Assembly: GCA_947175715.1 (NCBI GenBank) | Contig: CAMWOD010000029.1 | Location: forward strand, 1 to 8,645 | Reading direction: 5' to 3' | DNA length: 8,645 nt | DNA from: an uncultured Porphyromonadaceae bacterium | GTDB taxonomy: Bacteria > Bacteroidota > Bacteroidia > Bacteroidales > Muribaculaceae | In this document: positions 1 through 7,900 of the stretch, one piece after another | Layout of the letters: every line of letters begins with the position of its first letter | Position numbering within the stretch: the stretch's first letter is position 1 | Notes under the pieces: model-generated | Database searches by the model: none | The model's input: the letters and a program-made list of their open reading frames with translations, nothing else | What the model was told of the DNA's origin: nothing | Program-made: the position numbers and the translations under genes

Positions 1-16
1 TTTTTTGACTGTGACA

Positions 17-56
17 TAAAAAGAAAGAGACCGCCTAAACTTGTTAGACAGTCTCT
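17..56 (-). terminator. Rho-independent terminator closing the operon
   Basis: Read on the minus strand, 56 to 26 forms a 13-bp stem with no unpaired base (two G-U wobbles, at 32/50 and 34/48) around a 5-nt loop, CAAGU, at 39-43. A U-rich tract, UUCUUUUU, follows at about 25-18. Read on the plus strand the two wobbles become C/A mismatches and no U-tract follows, so the terminator works for the minus strand only. It lies about 40 bp beyond the stop codon of the last gene, where the end of the transcript is expected. Confidence 0.93.
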
Positions 57-58
57 GA

Positions 59-94
59 TTTATGTAAACCCGATGGTTTATGTAAAGTGATGGG
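59..94. repeat. Imperfect 18-bp tandem direct repeat in the 3' untranslated region
   Basis: Two adjacent 18-bp units, 59-76 and 77-94, both begin with the identical 10-mer TTTATGTAAA and end in similar GATGG-type sequence. They fill the whole space between the stop codon of the last gene (95-97) and the terminator stem. The function is unknown. It may be a simple slippage duplication. Confidence 0.7.
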
Positions 95-3000
95 TTATCG
101 TATCACGATCTTGCTGACGGTGTTGCCCTGGCGACGTATTACCAGCTGTCCTGCAGCGGGATTATATACGCGCACACCCTGGAGGTTGTAGTACTCTACG
201 GGGGCATTAGCATCGTCTTGGCCTACTGTCAGTACACCTGAATTGATGGGGTCGTCCTTTGAACCGTAAACCTTAAGGTCGCGCACCTTGATGCCCCAGC
301 CGGTGTTGAGAGCCTTAGATGTGCGGAGCTCAACATAGCGGTGTGTTCCGGCAGGCTTCTGAATGAAGTAGTGCTGTGTATCGTTCTTCTCATTGGCGAA
401 GACTACGTCAGCGGCTTGCTTCCCGCTCTCCATATAGCGAACGGCTGCTGAAGATGCTGATTCGAGCTCAGCAGGCTTGGCGTTGGTGAGTCTTACTGCA
501 AATTCAGTGGCGTATGCACCTTCGAAAAGTAGATCAATACCCTCAATATAGAAGTCGTCACCGAGATCGTAGATGAGATAATGCTCCTCGGTGTCGCCAC
601 ACTTCCATTCGAGCTGTGATGTGAGGTTGTCGTCGGTCACATTTTCTACGCTACCACCCTGGATATTCTCCTCGTCGGTAACACCGATCTTGCCTGCCAG
701 GATGTTGTTAGAACCTGAACTTGCAAGAATTACTATCTCTGTTTCGGCAGTAAGATTGCCTGCGGCAGCAGTGATGGTGTATATACCGGTTGCCTTGGCG
801 GTGAATACAGAGTTGTCAAGCTCGAAGTCACCACCCTTTACATCATATTTCACCGAATTAACGGGGAGGTAGTAGCCGTTGGCATCCTTAGCGACTACCG
901 AGAGGCGCACCTTGTCATTGATCTTGGCGGCCTTCTTAGCTGCGCTCAAAGCCAGGCTTGTTGCTTCGCCGATTGCGGGAGCCTCTTTCTCCATACCCCA
1001 GTTGGTATAAGGAGTGCGTGAATCCACTACGCCGCCTGCGTAAGCGAAGTAGTGAGAGATGGCTGTGGTAGCCTCAAGCTCTTGCTGACCGAAGTTGTAC
1101 TCATAGACACCATTCTCCTTGGCGGTCAGTGTCTGGAAGCCGTTCCAGTAGATCTGGGGCACCAGGCCTACGATGTCTTTTACCTGAGAAAGGTCTACAG
1201 AGTAAACGGCGTTGCCGTCGGTATCGTAAACCACCTTCCAGGGAAGTGTCACGAAGAAGCTGCGGCTGTCGGCATCGGTCTCGCCGGGGAGGAATGCATT
1301 CTTGAATTCAGCTGCAAACAAGTCGCTGTACACGTAGTCGCGAGCTGTCGACGACTTGGTGGTGAACTCGACTGTAACATGGTTGCTCTCTACATCGCCG
1401 GCCACTGCGTATACGTCGTAGCTATACTTGGTGAACTCTTCGAGGCCAGTGAGCTCGATAGGAGAAGCTGTGGCTTCAATAGCCTCGCCGTCGGCGAGCT
1501 TGTAATATACGGTATAGGCATCGATTTCAGTTGCCTTTACCGAGTATGCGATCTTAGCTGTGGTAGTGGTAACATCCTCGGCCGATGCTGTCATCACCAG
1601 ACCCTTTTCGGGTACTATGATTTCGCTCTCCATACCCCAGTAGGTGTAACCGGTGGGCATGTCAACAACTCCACCAGCGTAGGGGAGGTAGTGAGATATA
1701 GCGGTGTTATCGTTAAGGGTCTTGTTGGTGAATGTGTATTCCCAACGGCCATTGGCGTTGTTCTTGGTGAGGTTGAAGAAGCCGTATGACCACAACTGGG
1801 GCACCAGGCCTACGATATCTTCCACCGAAGTGAGGTCGATTGAGTATACGGCAGTCATGTCGCCATCGTTGTAGGTCACGCTCCAGGGCAGTTCAGCAGC
1901 AATGTCGTGGCGGTCAGCGTCCGATTCACCTACACGGAATGCGTTGGCGAATGTGGCGTTGAGCACACCGGCATAAACGTAGTTGCGTGCTGAGGCCGAC
2001 TTGGTGGTGAATGTCACCACGGCGCTGTGGCTTGTCAGGTCGCCGGCTACGGCGTATACCTCGTAGGTATATTCGGTCTTTTCGGCAAGGCCAGTGAGCA
2101 CAATAGGATTGGTAGTAGCCTCTACAGCGTCACCTGCACCTTTGTAATATACCTTATAATCCATCCCCGCAGGGGCAGTGACATCGTAAGCTATCTCAGC
2201 TCCGTCGGTTGTGATATTGTCAACACTGGCCCTGATACGAAGGCTCAGGGGTGCTTCATTTTCCGAACCCACCACGTATTGGTTGGCCTCCTGATATACA
2301 CCGCCGGCGTAGGGCAGATACCACTCCCAAGTGATGGTAGTGCCTTCTTCAAACTTCGATGCAGTGGTACCGGCGAGGATACCTGCTCCGTTGTCGTGAA
2401 GTTTCAGCCATTCGTCGCCACCAATAAAGATGTGGAAGTTGCGGTCGGCCTCAGGGGTTTCCTTCTCAGTCACTATTTCTGCCTCTACTGTGAGAGTCTT
2501 GTCATCATTATATGTGATGCCGTATACTGCCGAGAAGCCATCCTTGTCAGTGACGCCATGCCATGTAGGATTGGTACCGGGCATGCGTTTGGTCTTGAAG
2601 GTGACGGTTTCGGTTTTTGAGTAGGTCACACCAGCCAGGTCGCCCGAAGCCACGATGGCATAGGTGTATTCGGTATTGGGGTTGAGACCTGTGAGCTCCT
2701 TCGAATTGCCGTTAGCCTCAACTCCATCGACGGTCACCTTGGTGTTGGTGTAACCTTCGGGGAAAGTAGCGTTCCAGGTGAGGGTTGCCGAATTTTCGGT
2801 GATATTTATTGCCTCAGCGCTGATCTGCGGCATTACAACAGCATCTTTGTAGCGTACGTTGGTGAAATAGAACGCCGACTCACTGCTAAGGTCGGAACCC
2901 ACTACAGCGAAAGTGAATATGGCTTTATCGTTGGCACCACCAGTGCTCCATTTGGCGGCTACAGCGGGCCATAACTCAGCTACGTTATATCTCACACTGT

Positions 3001-3385
3001 GGAATTGGCCATCGGCGGGAATGGCAACTGTCACATCCGACTCCACGCCGTCGGCAGCTGTAAGACGTATATTCCATTGACCGGGTCCCTCGACCATTGC
3101 GTCGAAAGTAAGGTCTTTGTCGGCTAAGAGAGCGAAATCAAATCCGCTGAACTCGTATGTGATCCATCCTGATGATGCGGCCGGACCTTCTTCGCCAGCC
3201 CAGCATTTTGTCACTTCTCGGTTGTTGATATTATCAACCGATGACCTGAAGTTCCACCAATAATTAAATTCATTAGGTATCTGCACTTCACCATCAGTAG
3301 CCACCGGCCATACTGCGTATGAGGCGGCTGAAACGGATGCAGAAACAAGCAGCGCAGCTGCTGCAATCCAATGTTTGATTTTCAT
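95..3385 (-). CDS. Secreted multi-domain FnIII / discoidin protein, putative glycan-binding
   Basis: This 1096-residue protein has no recognisable catalytic domain. Residues 1-21 are a signal peptide with an SVSA-AS type signal peptidase I site and no lipobox cysteine. Domains in order: a beta-sandwich module at about 22-181, resembling those in the GH16 neighbour; FnIII at about 186-267; an unassigned module at about 270-378; FnIII at about 380-464; a second copy of the unassigned module at about 466-595; FnIII at about 596-680; a third copy at about 681-806; a bacterial Ig-like domain at about 807-889; an F5/8 type C (discoidin, CBM32-like) domain at about 891-1042, with the typical LIYDLG, AYATEFAVR, RYVELR and GIKVRDLKVYG landmarks; and a C-terminal sorting-like tail at 1058-1096. 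It is the last gene of the operon: the ATG lies 12 bp after the GH128 stop, and a terminator follows the TAA. Together with two beta-1,3-glucanases, a role in binding or presenting polysaccharide at the surface is likely but inferred. It could also be an adhesin or a structural scaffold. Confidence 0.9.
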   Translation of the reverse strand: MKIKHWIAAAALLVSASVSAASYAVWPVATDGEVQIPNEFNYWWNFRSSVDNINNREVTKCWAGEEGPAASSGWITYEFSGFDFALLADKDLTFDAMVEGPGQWNIRLTAADGVESDVTVAIPADGQFHSVRYNVAELWPAVAAKWSTGGANDKAIFTFAVVGSDLSSESAFYFTNVRYKDAVVMPQISAEAINITENSATLTWNATFPEGYTNTKVTVDGVEANGNSKELTGLNPNTEYTYAIVASGDLAGVTYSKTETVTFKTKRMPGTNPTWHGVTDKDGFSAVYGITYNDDKTLTVEAEIVTEKETPEADRNFHIFIGGDEWLKLHDNGAGILAGTTASKFEEGTTITWEWYLPYAGGVYQEANQYVVGSENEAPLSLRIRASVDNITTDGAEIAYDVTAPAGMDYKVYYKGAGDAVEATTNPIVLTGLAEKTEYTYEVYAVAGDLTSHSAVVTFTTKSASARNYVYAGVLNATFANAFRVGESDADRHDIAAELPWSVTYNDGDMTAVYSIDLTSVEDIVGLVPQLWSYGFFNLTKNNANGRWEYTFTNKTLNDNTAISHYLPYAGGVVDMPTGYTYWGMESEIIVPEKGLVMTASAEDVTTTTAKIAYSVKATEIDAYTVYYKLADGEAIEATASPIELTGLEEFTKYSYDVYAVAGDVESNHVTVEFTTKSSTARDYVYSDLFAAEFKNAFLPGETDADSRSFFVTLPWKVVYDTDGNAVYSVDLSQVKDIVGLVPQIYWNGFQTLTAKENGVYEYNFGQQELEATTAISHYFAYAGGVVDSRTPYTNWGMEKEAPAIGEATSLALSAAKKAAKINDKVRLSVVAKDANGYYLPVNSVKYDVKGGDFELDNSVFTAKATGIYTITAAAGNLTAETEIVILASSGSNNILAGKIGVTDEENIQGGSVENVTDDNLTSQLEWKCGDTEEHYLIYDLGDDFYIEGIDLLFEGAYATEFAVRLTNAKPAELESASSAAVRYMESGKQAADVVFANEKNDTQHYFIQKPAGTHRYVELRTSKALNTGWGIKVRDLKVYGSKDDPINSGVLTVGQDDANAPVEYYNLQGVRVYNPAAGQLVIRRQGNTVSKIVIR
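98..214 (-). other. C-terminal sorting-like tail of the FnIII protein
   Basis: Residues 1058-1096 include VEYYNLQGVRV, then NPAAGQLVIRR, and end in SKIVIR. The order (YNLQG, P..G.x-hydrophobic stretch, basic-hydrophobic end) matches the Type IX-like C-terminal domain seen in many Bacteroidales secreted proteins. Nearly the same tail ends the GH16 protein and the partial upstream protein. Confidence 0.75.
968..1600 (-). repeat. FnIII + unassigned module, unit 3 of 3
   Basis: Encodes residues about 596-806 of the FnIII protein. The FnIII half has LTGLEEFTKYSYDVYAVAGD, and the module half has ARDYVY, DIVGLVPQ, TAISHY and YAGGVVD. It is closest to unit 2 at 1601-2248. A 21-bp stretch encoding DIVGLVPQ is identical in the two units (1154-1174 and 1796-1816), which points to an internal duplication. 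Confidence 0.85.
1601..2248 (-). repeat. FnIII + unassigned module, unit 2 of 3
   Basis: Encodes residues about 380-595. The FnIII half has LTGLAEKTEYTYEVYAVAGD, and the module half has ARNYVY, DIVGLVPQ, TAISHY and LPYAGGVVD. The shared motifs fall in the same order and at similar spacing as in unit 3, so the FnIII and the module appear to have been copied together. Confidence 0.85.
2252..2830 (-). repeat. FnIII + unassigned module, unit 1 of 3 (divergent, shorter)
   Basis: Encodes residues about 186-378. The FnIII has LTGLNPNTEYTYAIVASGDL. The module keeps an ITYNDD strand (VTYNDG in unit 2), a FIGGDEWLKL stretch in the place of LWSYGFFNL, and WYLPYAGGV near the end. It lacks the leading AR(N/D)YVY segment and the DIVGLVPQ motif. 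It is therefore either an older copy or a trimmed relative of units 2 and 3. Confidence 0.7.
2843..3322 (-). other. N-terminal beta-sandwich module of the FnIII protein
   Basis: Residues about 22-181. Its last third reads DGQFHSVRYNVAEL, then IFTFAVVGSDL, then AFYFTNVRYKD. The GH16 modules show the same order: DGEWYSFDIPLSEL, then LWFMSGG, then LHLDNIFLWRD. I read it as a diverged member of the same module family. The similarity is judged by eye over the second half only; the first half is not clearly alignable. Confidence 0.55.
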
Positions 3386-3397
3386 GGGTTTCGTGTA

Positions 3398-4888
3398 TTA
3401 ATAAGTGATTATTTGATTGGTCTTTGTGATTGTTCCGTCGGGATATACTGCGATTTTTATCCCGGGTGTATTATAAGGGTCGGATATAGTGAATCCAGAG
3501 GTGTTGTAAACATGTACAGGCAGTCGCTCATCGTCGTTAACTTGAGCCACGCCACCTGCCGCATCAAGCTCAATGGCATTGATGGCTATGGGCGATGATC
3601 CGCTGTTGTAAAGCATCAGGGTGTGATGTCCCGATTTTAGAGAGAGGCCGATATGCAGGTCGGCCCATGAGCCTGAGCCATCCACAGCTACGGCTGGATG
3701 GGCTTTTACGTCGATATACGGGGTGATTGATGAAGCTTTATCGGCCTTGACGCGCACACTCATGGTATATTCACCATCGGCGGGCACGTCGATCTGATAA
3801 GTCGGGTAGGCTCCTTTGGGAAGCTCGATCTGCAGTGGCATAGGCGAGGTGTTGTCGCTATTGGGGCGAAGTTTCACCTGGCGGTCGTCGGTAGTAGCGT
3901 CGATATAGTCGGAAGCCGCAAATGGAGTGCCGGCCTGATGAAAGCGCTCGGTGTCGAAGTCGCTCATATACACATACACCTTACCGATATCCGATAGAGT
4001 GGCGTTGGGAGTGTTGGCCGTGAACAGGCTCATATAGGGGTAAGCCGCGGAGCCTCCATCGGCATTGGCCATAAACCAGGCGTAACCCTCGATAAGGTCA
4101 CTTTTCTCGAGCATCTGCAGCTTTTGGGTCATCTGGTCGATCTGGAAATCAGGACCGGTGATAGTACCATCGTTTTCCCAAGAGCAAAATTCGGTGAGCA
4201 TCATGCGCGGGAAGTGACCGTTGGCCTCCTTGTATGTGTCGAGAAATGCTACAAGGTGAGGATAGCGACCGTAGCAATCCTTTTTGGGATTATATAGGTC
4301 GGAGTAGAAATATTCGGTGGCAAACCATGTGCTGGCGCTATACCAGTTCATATAGCAGTGCAACGCCAGGCAGTCGACATGAGCCTGCGGATAGAGGCGG
4401 AAGAACTCATCGTACCATTCGTAGGGACTCCACACGCGACCACCTACTACCGACGCCGAGAAGTTGAGCGCCGGGGCCACAAGGCGAAGTCCGTACTCGC
4501 TGGCAAGTGCCTCGAGGCGGGGCCATGCCGCAGCGGCTTGGGCGGGAGTCATGCGCGCCTGGTCGGAAAAATTGGGCTCGTTGAATCCTAAGAGGTACTT
4601 GCTCTCGGGGTGCGCCTTGTACCATGAGCGTAGACGCTGCTCATTGTAGCTGCCATTCCACGCCATGGGTGCGAACACCAGCTCGTCGTCGTAGGCCGAA
4701 GGCGTGCCAGCATCGGGGCCCCAGTTGTATACCCAGCCCACACCGGGGCGCAACTGCTCGGCATGCTTCTCGTTCAGAGCCACATTGTGTTCATCCCACC
4801 CCACACCGCGCTTTGTGCTCTTGGCACTAAGGCCAAGAGCACAAGTGGCGATTATAATCAGCAATATGATATTACGTGATTGATGCAT
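3398..4888 (-). CDS. Secreted GH128-type endo-beta-1,3-glucanase with CBM6/35-like domain
   Basis: This is a 496-residue enzyme expected to cut beta-1,3-glucan internally, outside the cytoplasm. The leader (about residues 1-22) is hydrophobic and ends GLSA-KS. The catalytic TIM barrel spans about 25-310. It starts RGVGW, has GVGWVYNWG and APMAW, and carries LLGFNEPN with the likely acid/base Glu104. HCYMNW follows at about 177-182, then LTEF with the likely nucleophile Glu233, and GYAWFMA near the end. This is the pattern of the Asl1-like / GH128 family. Residues about 319-442 form a second beta-sandwich (VPADGEYTMSVRVKA, then HHTLMLYNSGSSP, NAIELD), typical of CBM6/35-type domains. The last ~40 residues look like a diverged sorting tail. 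I chose the ATG at 4886-4888 because the open frame upstream contains only a TTG, at 4912, that overlaps the GH16 stop, and this ATG directly precedes the signal peptide. The gap to the GH16 stop is 13 bp. The family call is confident; exact linkage preference is not. Confidence 0.9.
   Translation of the reverse strand: MHQSRNIILLIIIATCALGLSAKSTKRGVGWDEHNVALNEKHAEQLRPGVGWVYNWGPDAGTPSAYDDELVFAPMAWNGSYNEQRLRSWYKAHPESKYLLGFNEPNFSDQARMTPAQAAAAWPRLEALASEYGLRLVAPALNFSASVVGGRVWSPYEWYDEFFRLYPQAHVDCLALHCYMNWYSASTWFATEYFYSDLYNPKKDCYGRYPHLVAFLDTYKEANGHFPRMMLTEFCSWENDGTITGPDFQIDQMTQKLQMLEKSDLIEGYAWFMANADGGSAAYPYMSLFTANTPNATLSDIGKVYVYMSDFDTERFHQAGTPFAASDYIDATTDDRQVKLRPNSDNTSPMPLQIELPKGAYPTYQIDVPADGEYTMSVRVKADKASSITPYIDVKAHPAVAVDGSGSWADLHIGLSLKSGHHTLMLYNSGSSPIAINAIELDAAGGVAQVNDDERLPVHVYNTSGFTISDPYNTPGIKIAVYPDGTITKTNQIITY
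3401..3523 (-). other. Diverged C-terminal tail of the GH128 enzyme
   Basis: The last 41 residues include PVHVYNTSGFTISDP, then PGIKIAVYPDGTITK, and end NQIITY. The layout (VYN.xG, P..GI.I, G..tK, hydrophobic end) follows the tails of the three neighbours, but the LQG core and the basic VIR/VYIK terminus are lost. It may be a different tail subtype or a degraded one. Confidence 0.5.
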
Positions 4889-4901
4889 GGGATTGTGGGG
4901 A

Positions 4902-7900
4902 TTAACGCACAATGACTTTTCTTACTTCAGTGCCGCGGCGCACTATGTAGAGGCCGGGAGCATCCATCGACTCAAGGCGAATGCCCTGGATGTTGTATAT
5001 TTCGGCGGGAGCTTCGGCACTATTGATGTCGCCGGCAACAATCTGCACTGAGTCACTGTCCTTATCTCTCCACAGGAATATGTTGTCGAGATGCAGCTCC
5101 TTGCCGATCTCGCCGCCCGACATGAACCACAGGTAATTGTCCTTGTAGGCGTACTTACCACCGTTGGACGATGGGAATATCTCGGCTGTAAGGTTTTTGA
5201 GCTCGCTCAGGGGTATGTCGAATGAGTACCACTCACCGTCGCGGCGATAGTTGCCGAGTACGGGCACGCCGGCGGCGTAGGCTGTGGCGCCGATGGTAAA
5301 CTTGGCCTGACCGAGTGCTATCTGATGGCTACAGTCGTCTTTGCCTCGCATGGCAAAGTGGAGGTGCCAGTTGCCGTCGTCGAGCACTGAGAAGTCCTGA
5401 CCATGGTCGTTGATGAATCCGGCGCCGGTCCATCCACCATTGGTGGTGAAGAATATCCACCCTTCATCGCCGCCGAATGAGTCGGGCACGCCGGCGGGGA
5501 GAGTTCCGGCGGTGTAGGTGTTGCCGTCACCCCAGTTGTAGAATTTGCAGAATCCTACACCGTCGCGCAGGTCGTGGAGTATGTTTTCCTCTCCATCGAC
5601 TTTCATGTGCTCGGTCACTGAGCCGTTGGCCGATATTGAGATGAATTCCTTGCCGGTGAAATCGAAGTAGGTTTTGCCCTCGGCGTCAAGACTCTTGGTG
5701 GTATATTCGCCGAGTTCATCGATATCAGGCACCTCGTCGGCGCGGTAGAAGAATACGTTGTCGATGGCGAAGTAAGAATTGTTGTAGAATGCCTGATCGG
5801 TGTATATACACAGCGCATAGTCGGTATAAGCGCTGATGCCGCCGTTGGCCGGAGCGTTGCTCCAGAGCTGGCCATACTTGCGCAGCTCGGCTACGGGCAC
5901 GTCAAATGAGTACCACTCGCCGTCGCGGTTGAAGTCGGCAAACAGCGCCTTGGTGGAGTATTTGCCAAGCACCAGTGTTGCGTCGGCATCGGTCGAGCCA
6001 AAGCGTATCATTACGGGGATGTGGCTCACAGCTGCATCTGAGCGCACCGAGAAGTGTACATACCACTCGTCGTCGATCATCGACAGGTCCTTGGGAGCCG
6101 GAGTGACACCCTGGCCGGCTATTGAAGCCCAGCCCGAACCGTTCCATGTGATGCCGTCGGTCTCGGAGCTGTAGGTGGGGAAGCCTCCGTAGGGCACGCG
6201 GCCAAACGAGTTGGGGGTGTCGAGCACGGTAGAAACTTTCATTGTAAGGGGTGAGCCCCAGATGAAGAAGTTGTTGCGACCTCCCTGCTCGGAGTTGTCC
6301 CACTCCTGCTTTACCAATGATGTCTCGCCATATGTGCCACCTGCTGTCAGGCTCTCCCAGGTGTCGCCCGAGAGGTACAAGGGCACTACATCTTTCACCT
6401 TGCTGAAGCTGAACACGGCGTTGCCGTTCTCATCAAGACTCTTATATCCATACTTGCCAAGATCCGACTTGGTGTCGGTGAAGTTGGGCACCTCCTTCTT
6501 CGACGATTTGTAGAAGAAGATGTTGTCGAAGCACAGCTCGGCATCGGTGACTCCACCCGAAATGAATGTCACGATATTGTCGTTGAAGTTGGCCTTCATG
6601 CCGATAGCCGGGGCGTAGAATTGCTCGAGCGCAGCCACGGGGATATCGAAATAGTACCATTCGCCGTCGCGGCGGAAGTCGCCCACCGAGGCAAGCTTGC
6701 CATTGGAGTTGCCCACGATGAATTTGGCGCTACCCACCGACATCTCGTGCGATGTGTGCAGCTCTGCATCGGTGGCACGCATGGCGAAGTGGAGCCAGTA
6801 GGTATTGTCTATCATCGACAGGTCCTCGCCGGCTATGTTGAATCCGAGACCCGACCATCCTACTGAGGCTACGGTGAACTTATTGTAACCCTCTTCCCAG
6901 CCAAATGAGTTGACCTGGCCGGTGCGGTCGACAGCCACGTAGGTGTTTTCCCATATCCACAGGTTGCGGTTGGTGTTGTTCACGTTGTAGTCTACCACAT
7001 TGGCGCCAGCCTCGTAGAGGTGGCCGCGCACGCCGTCGCTGGTGCTTATGAGCACTGCGTCGGTAATACCGTTGAAATCGAATGTAGTCACACCGTTTTC
7101 ATCGAGAGCCTTGGTGGCGAATGTCGACAGTTCGGTCTTGGTATCGGGATCAACGGGCTTGTCGGGCTCATCCTCGATGTTGGTGATAGTGTTGCCCTGG
7201 CCATCAACGTAGGTGTATTGGGCGTTTTCGTCGTCATCACGCTGATATACACGCACCCAGTCGACATACATCTTGGCCTCGTCGCCGGCATTGGGTAGTG
7301 CGGTGATGCCACCTGCCTGATAGATGCCGGGATATGAGCCACCCACTGCCAGGTTGAAGAGGAAGAAGAAGGGCTTCTGGAAGTATTTACCTACAGCCAG
7401 ATCTTCGTCGGAGTACGAAACATTGCAGGTGAAGTAGCGGGCGCGACGCTTGGCGGCATTGGTGTAGGCCTCAAGGTCGTAATACATATACATATTGTTG
7501 TCGTCCCACTCCATGGTGATGATATGGTACTCATCGTTGGTGATGGGGTTGTCCTCGGGGGCGAGATACTCCTGCGAGTATTGCTGGTGCCCCTCGGCTG
7601 TGGCATTGGGTCCATAGTGGAGCGTACCGCCGAAGTAGCGGTCCTGAGTACCGGCCTTGATACCGTTGAAGTGGCCAAGTTCCACAATATCAATCTCGCC
7701 GCAACGGGGCCAGCCGTAGCGGTTCATATCGTTGCCCATCATCCAGTAGGCTGGCCAAAGACCGTCCTTGGTTTTGGGGAATTTTACGCGGGCCTGTATC
7801 ATGCCGTGCTTGAAAGCGGCCTTATTCTGCGTGGTGACGCGGCCTGACGTAAACGACTTGCCAGCGAAGTTCTCGCGGCGGGCGGTGAGTATCAGACAGT

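Noticed and set aside
1..6. The run of six T at the left edge as the U-tract of a plus-strand terminator
   Set aside because: The sequence that would hold its hairpin is outside the window, so nothing supports it.
26..56. The hairpin as a bidirectional terminator
   Set aside because: On the plus strand two pairs become C/A mismatches and the downstream sequence (GATTTATG) has no U-tract.
1052..1789. A 245-codon open frame on the plus strand, antisense to the FnIII protein
   Set aside because: It lies entirely inside a well-supported minus-strand gene with recognisable domains. Its translation is Cys/Val/Gly-rich with no domain pattern, as expected from reading the codons of repeated Tyr/Thr/Ala-rich protein backwards.
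2027..2620. A 197-codon open frame on the plus strand, antisense to the FnIII protein
   Set aside because: It mirrors the coding strand of FnIII and module units 1-2, lacks any motif or upstream signal, and has no conserved partner.
4407..4830. Short overlapping open frames on both strands inside the GH128 gene
   Set aside because: They are low-complexity Arg/Pro/Ser/His-rich translations of alternate frames within a gene whose own frame has catalytic motifs.
4888..4912. Lipoprotein signal in the GH128 leader (IATC near the end of the hydrophobic stretch)
   Set aside because: The residue before the cysteine is Thr rather than Gly, Ala or Ser, and a better signal peptidase I site (LSA-KS) follows. 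This is a weak call, not fully excluded.
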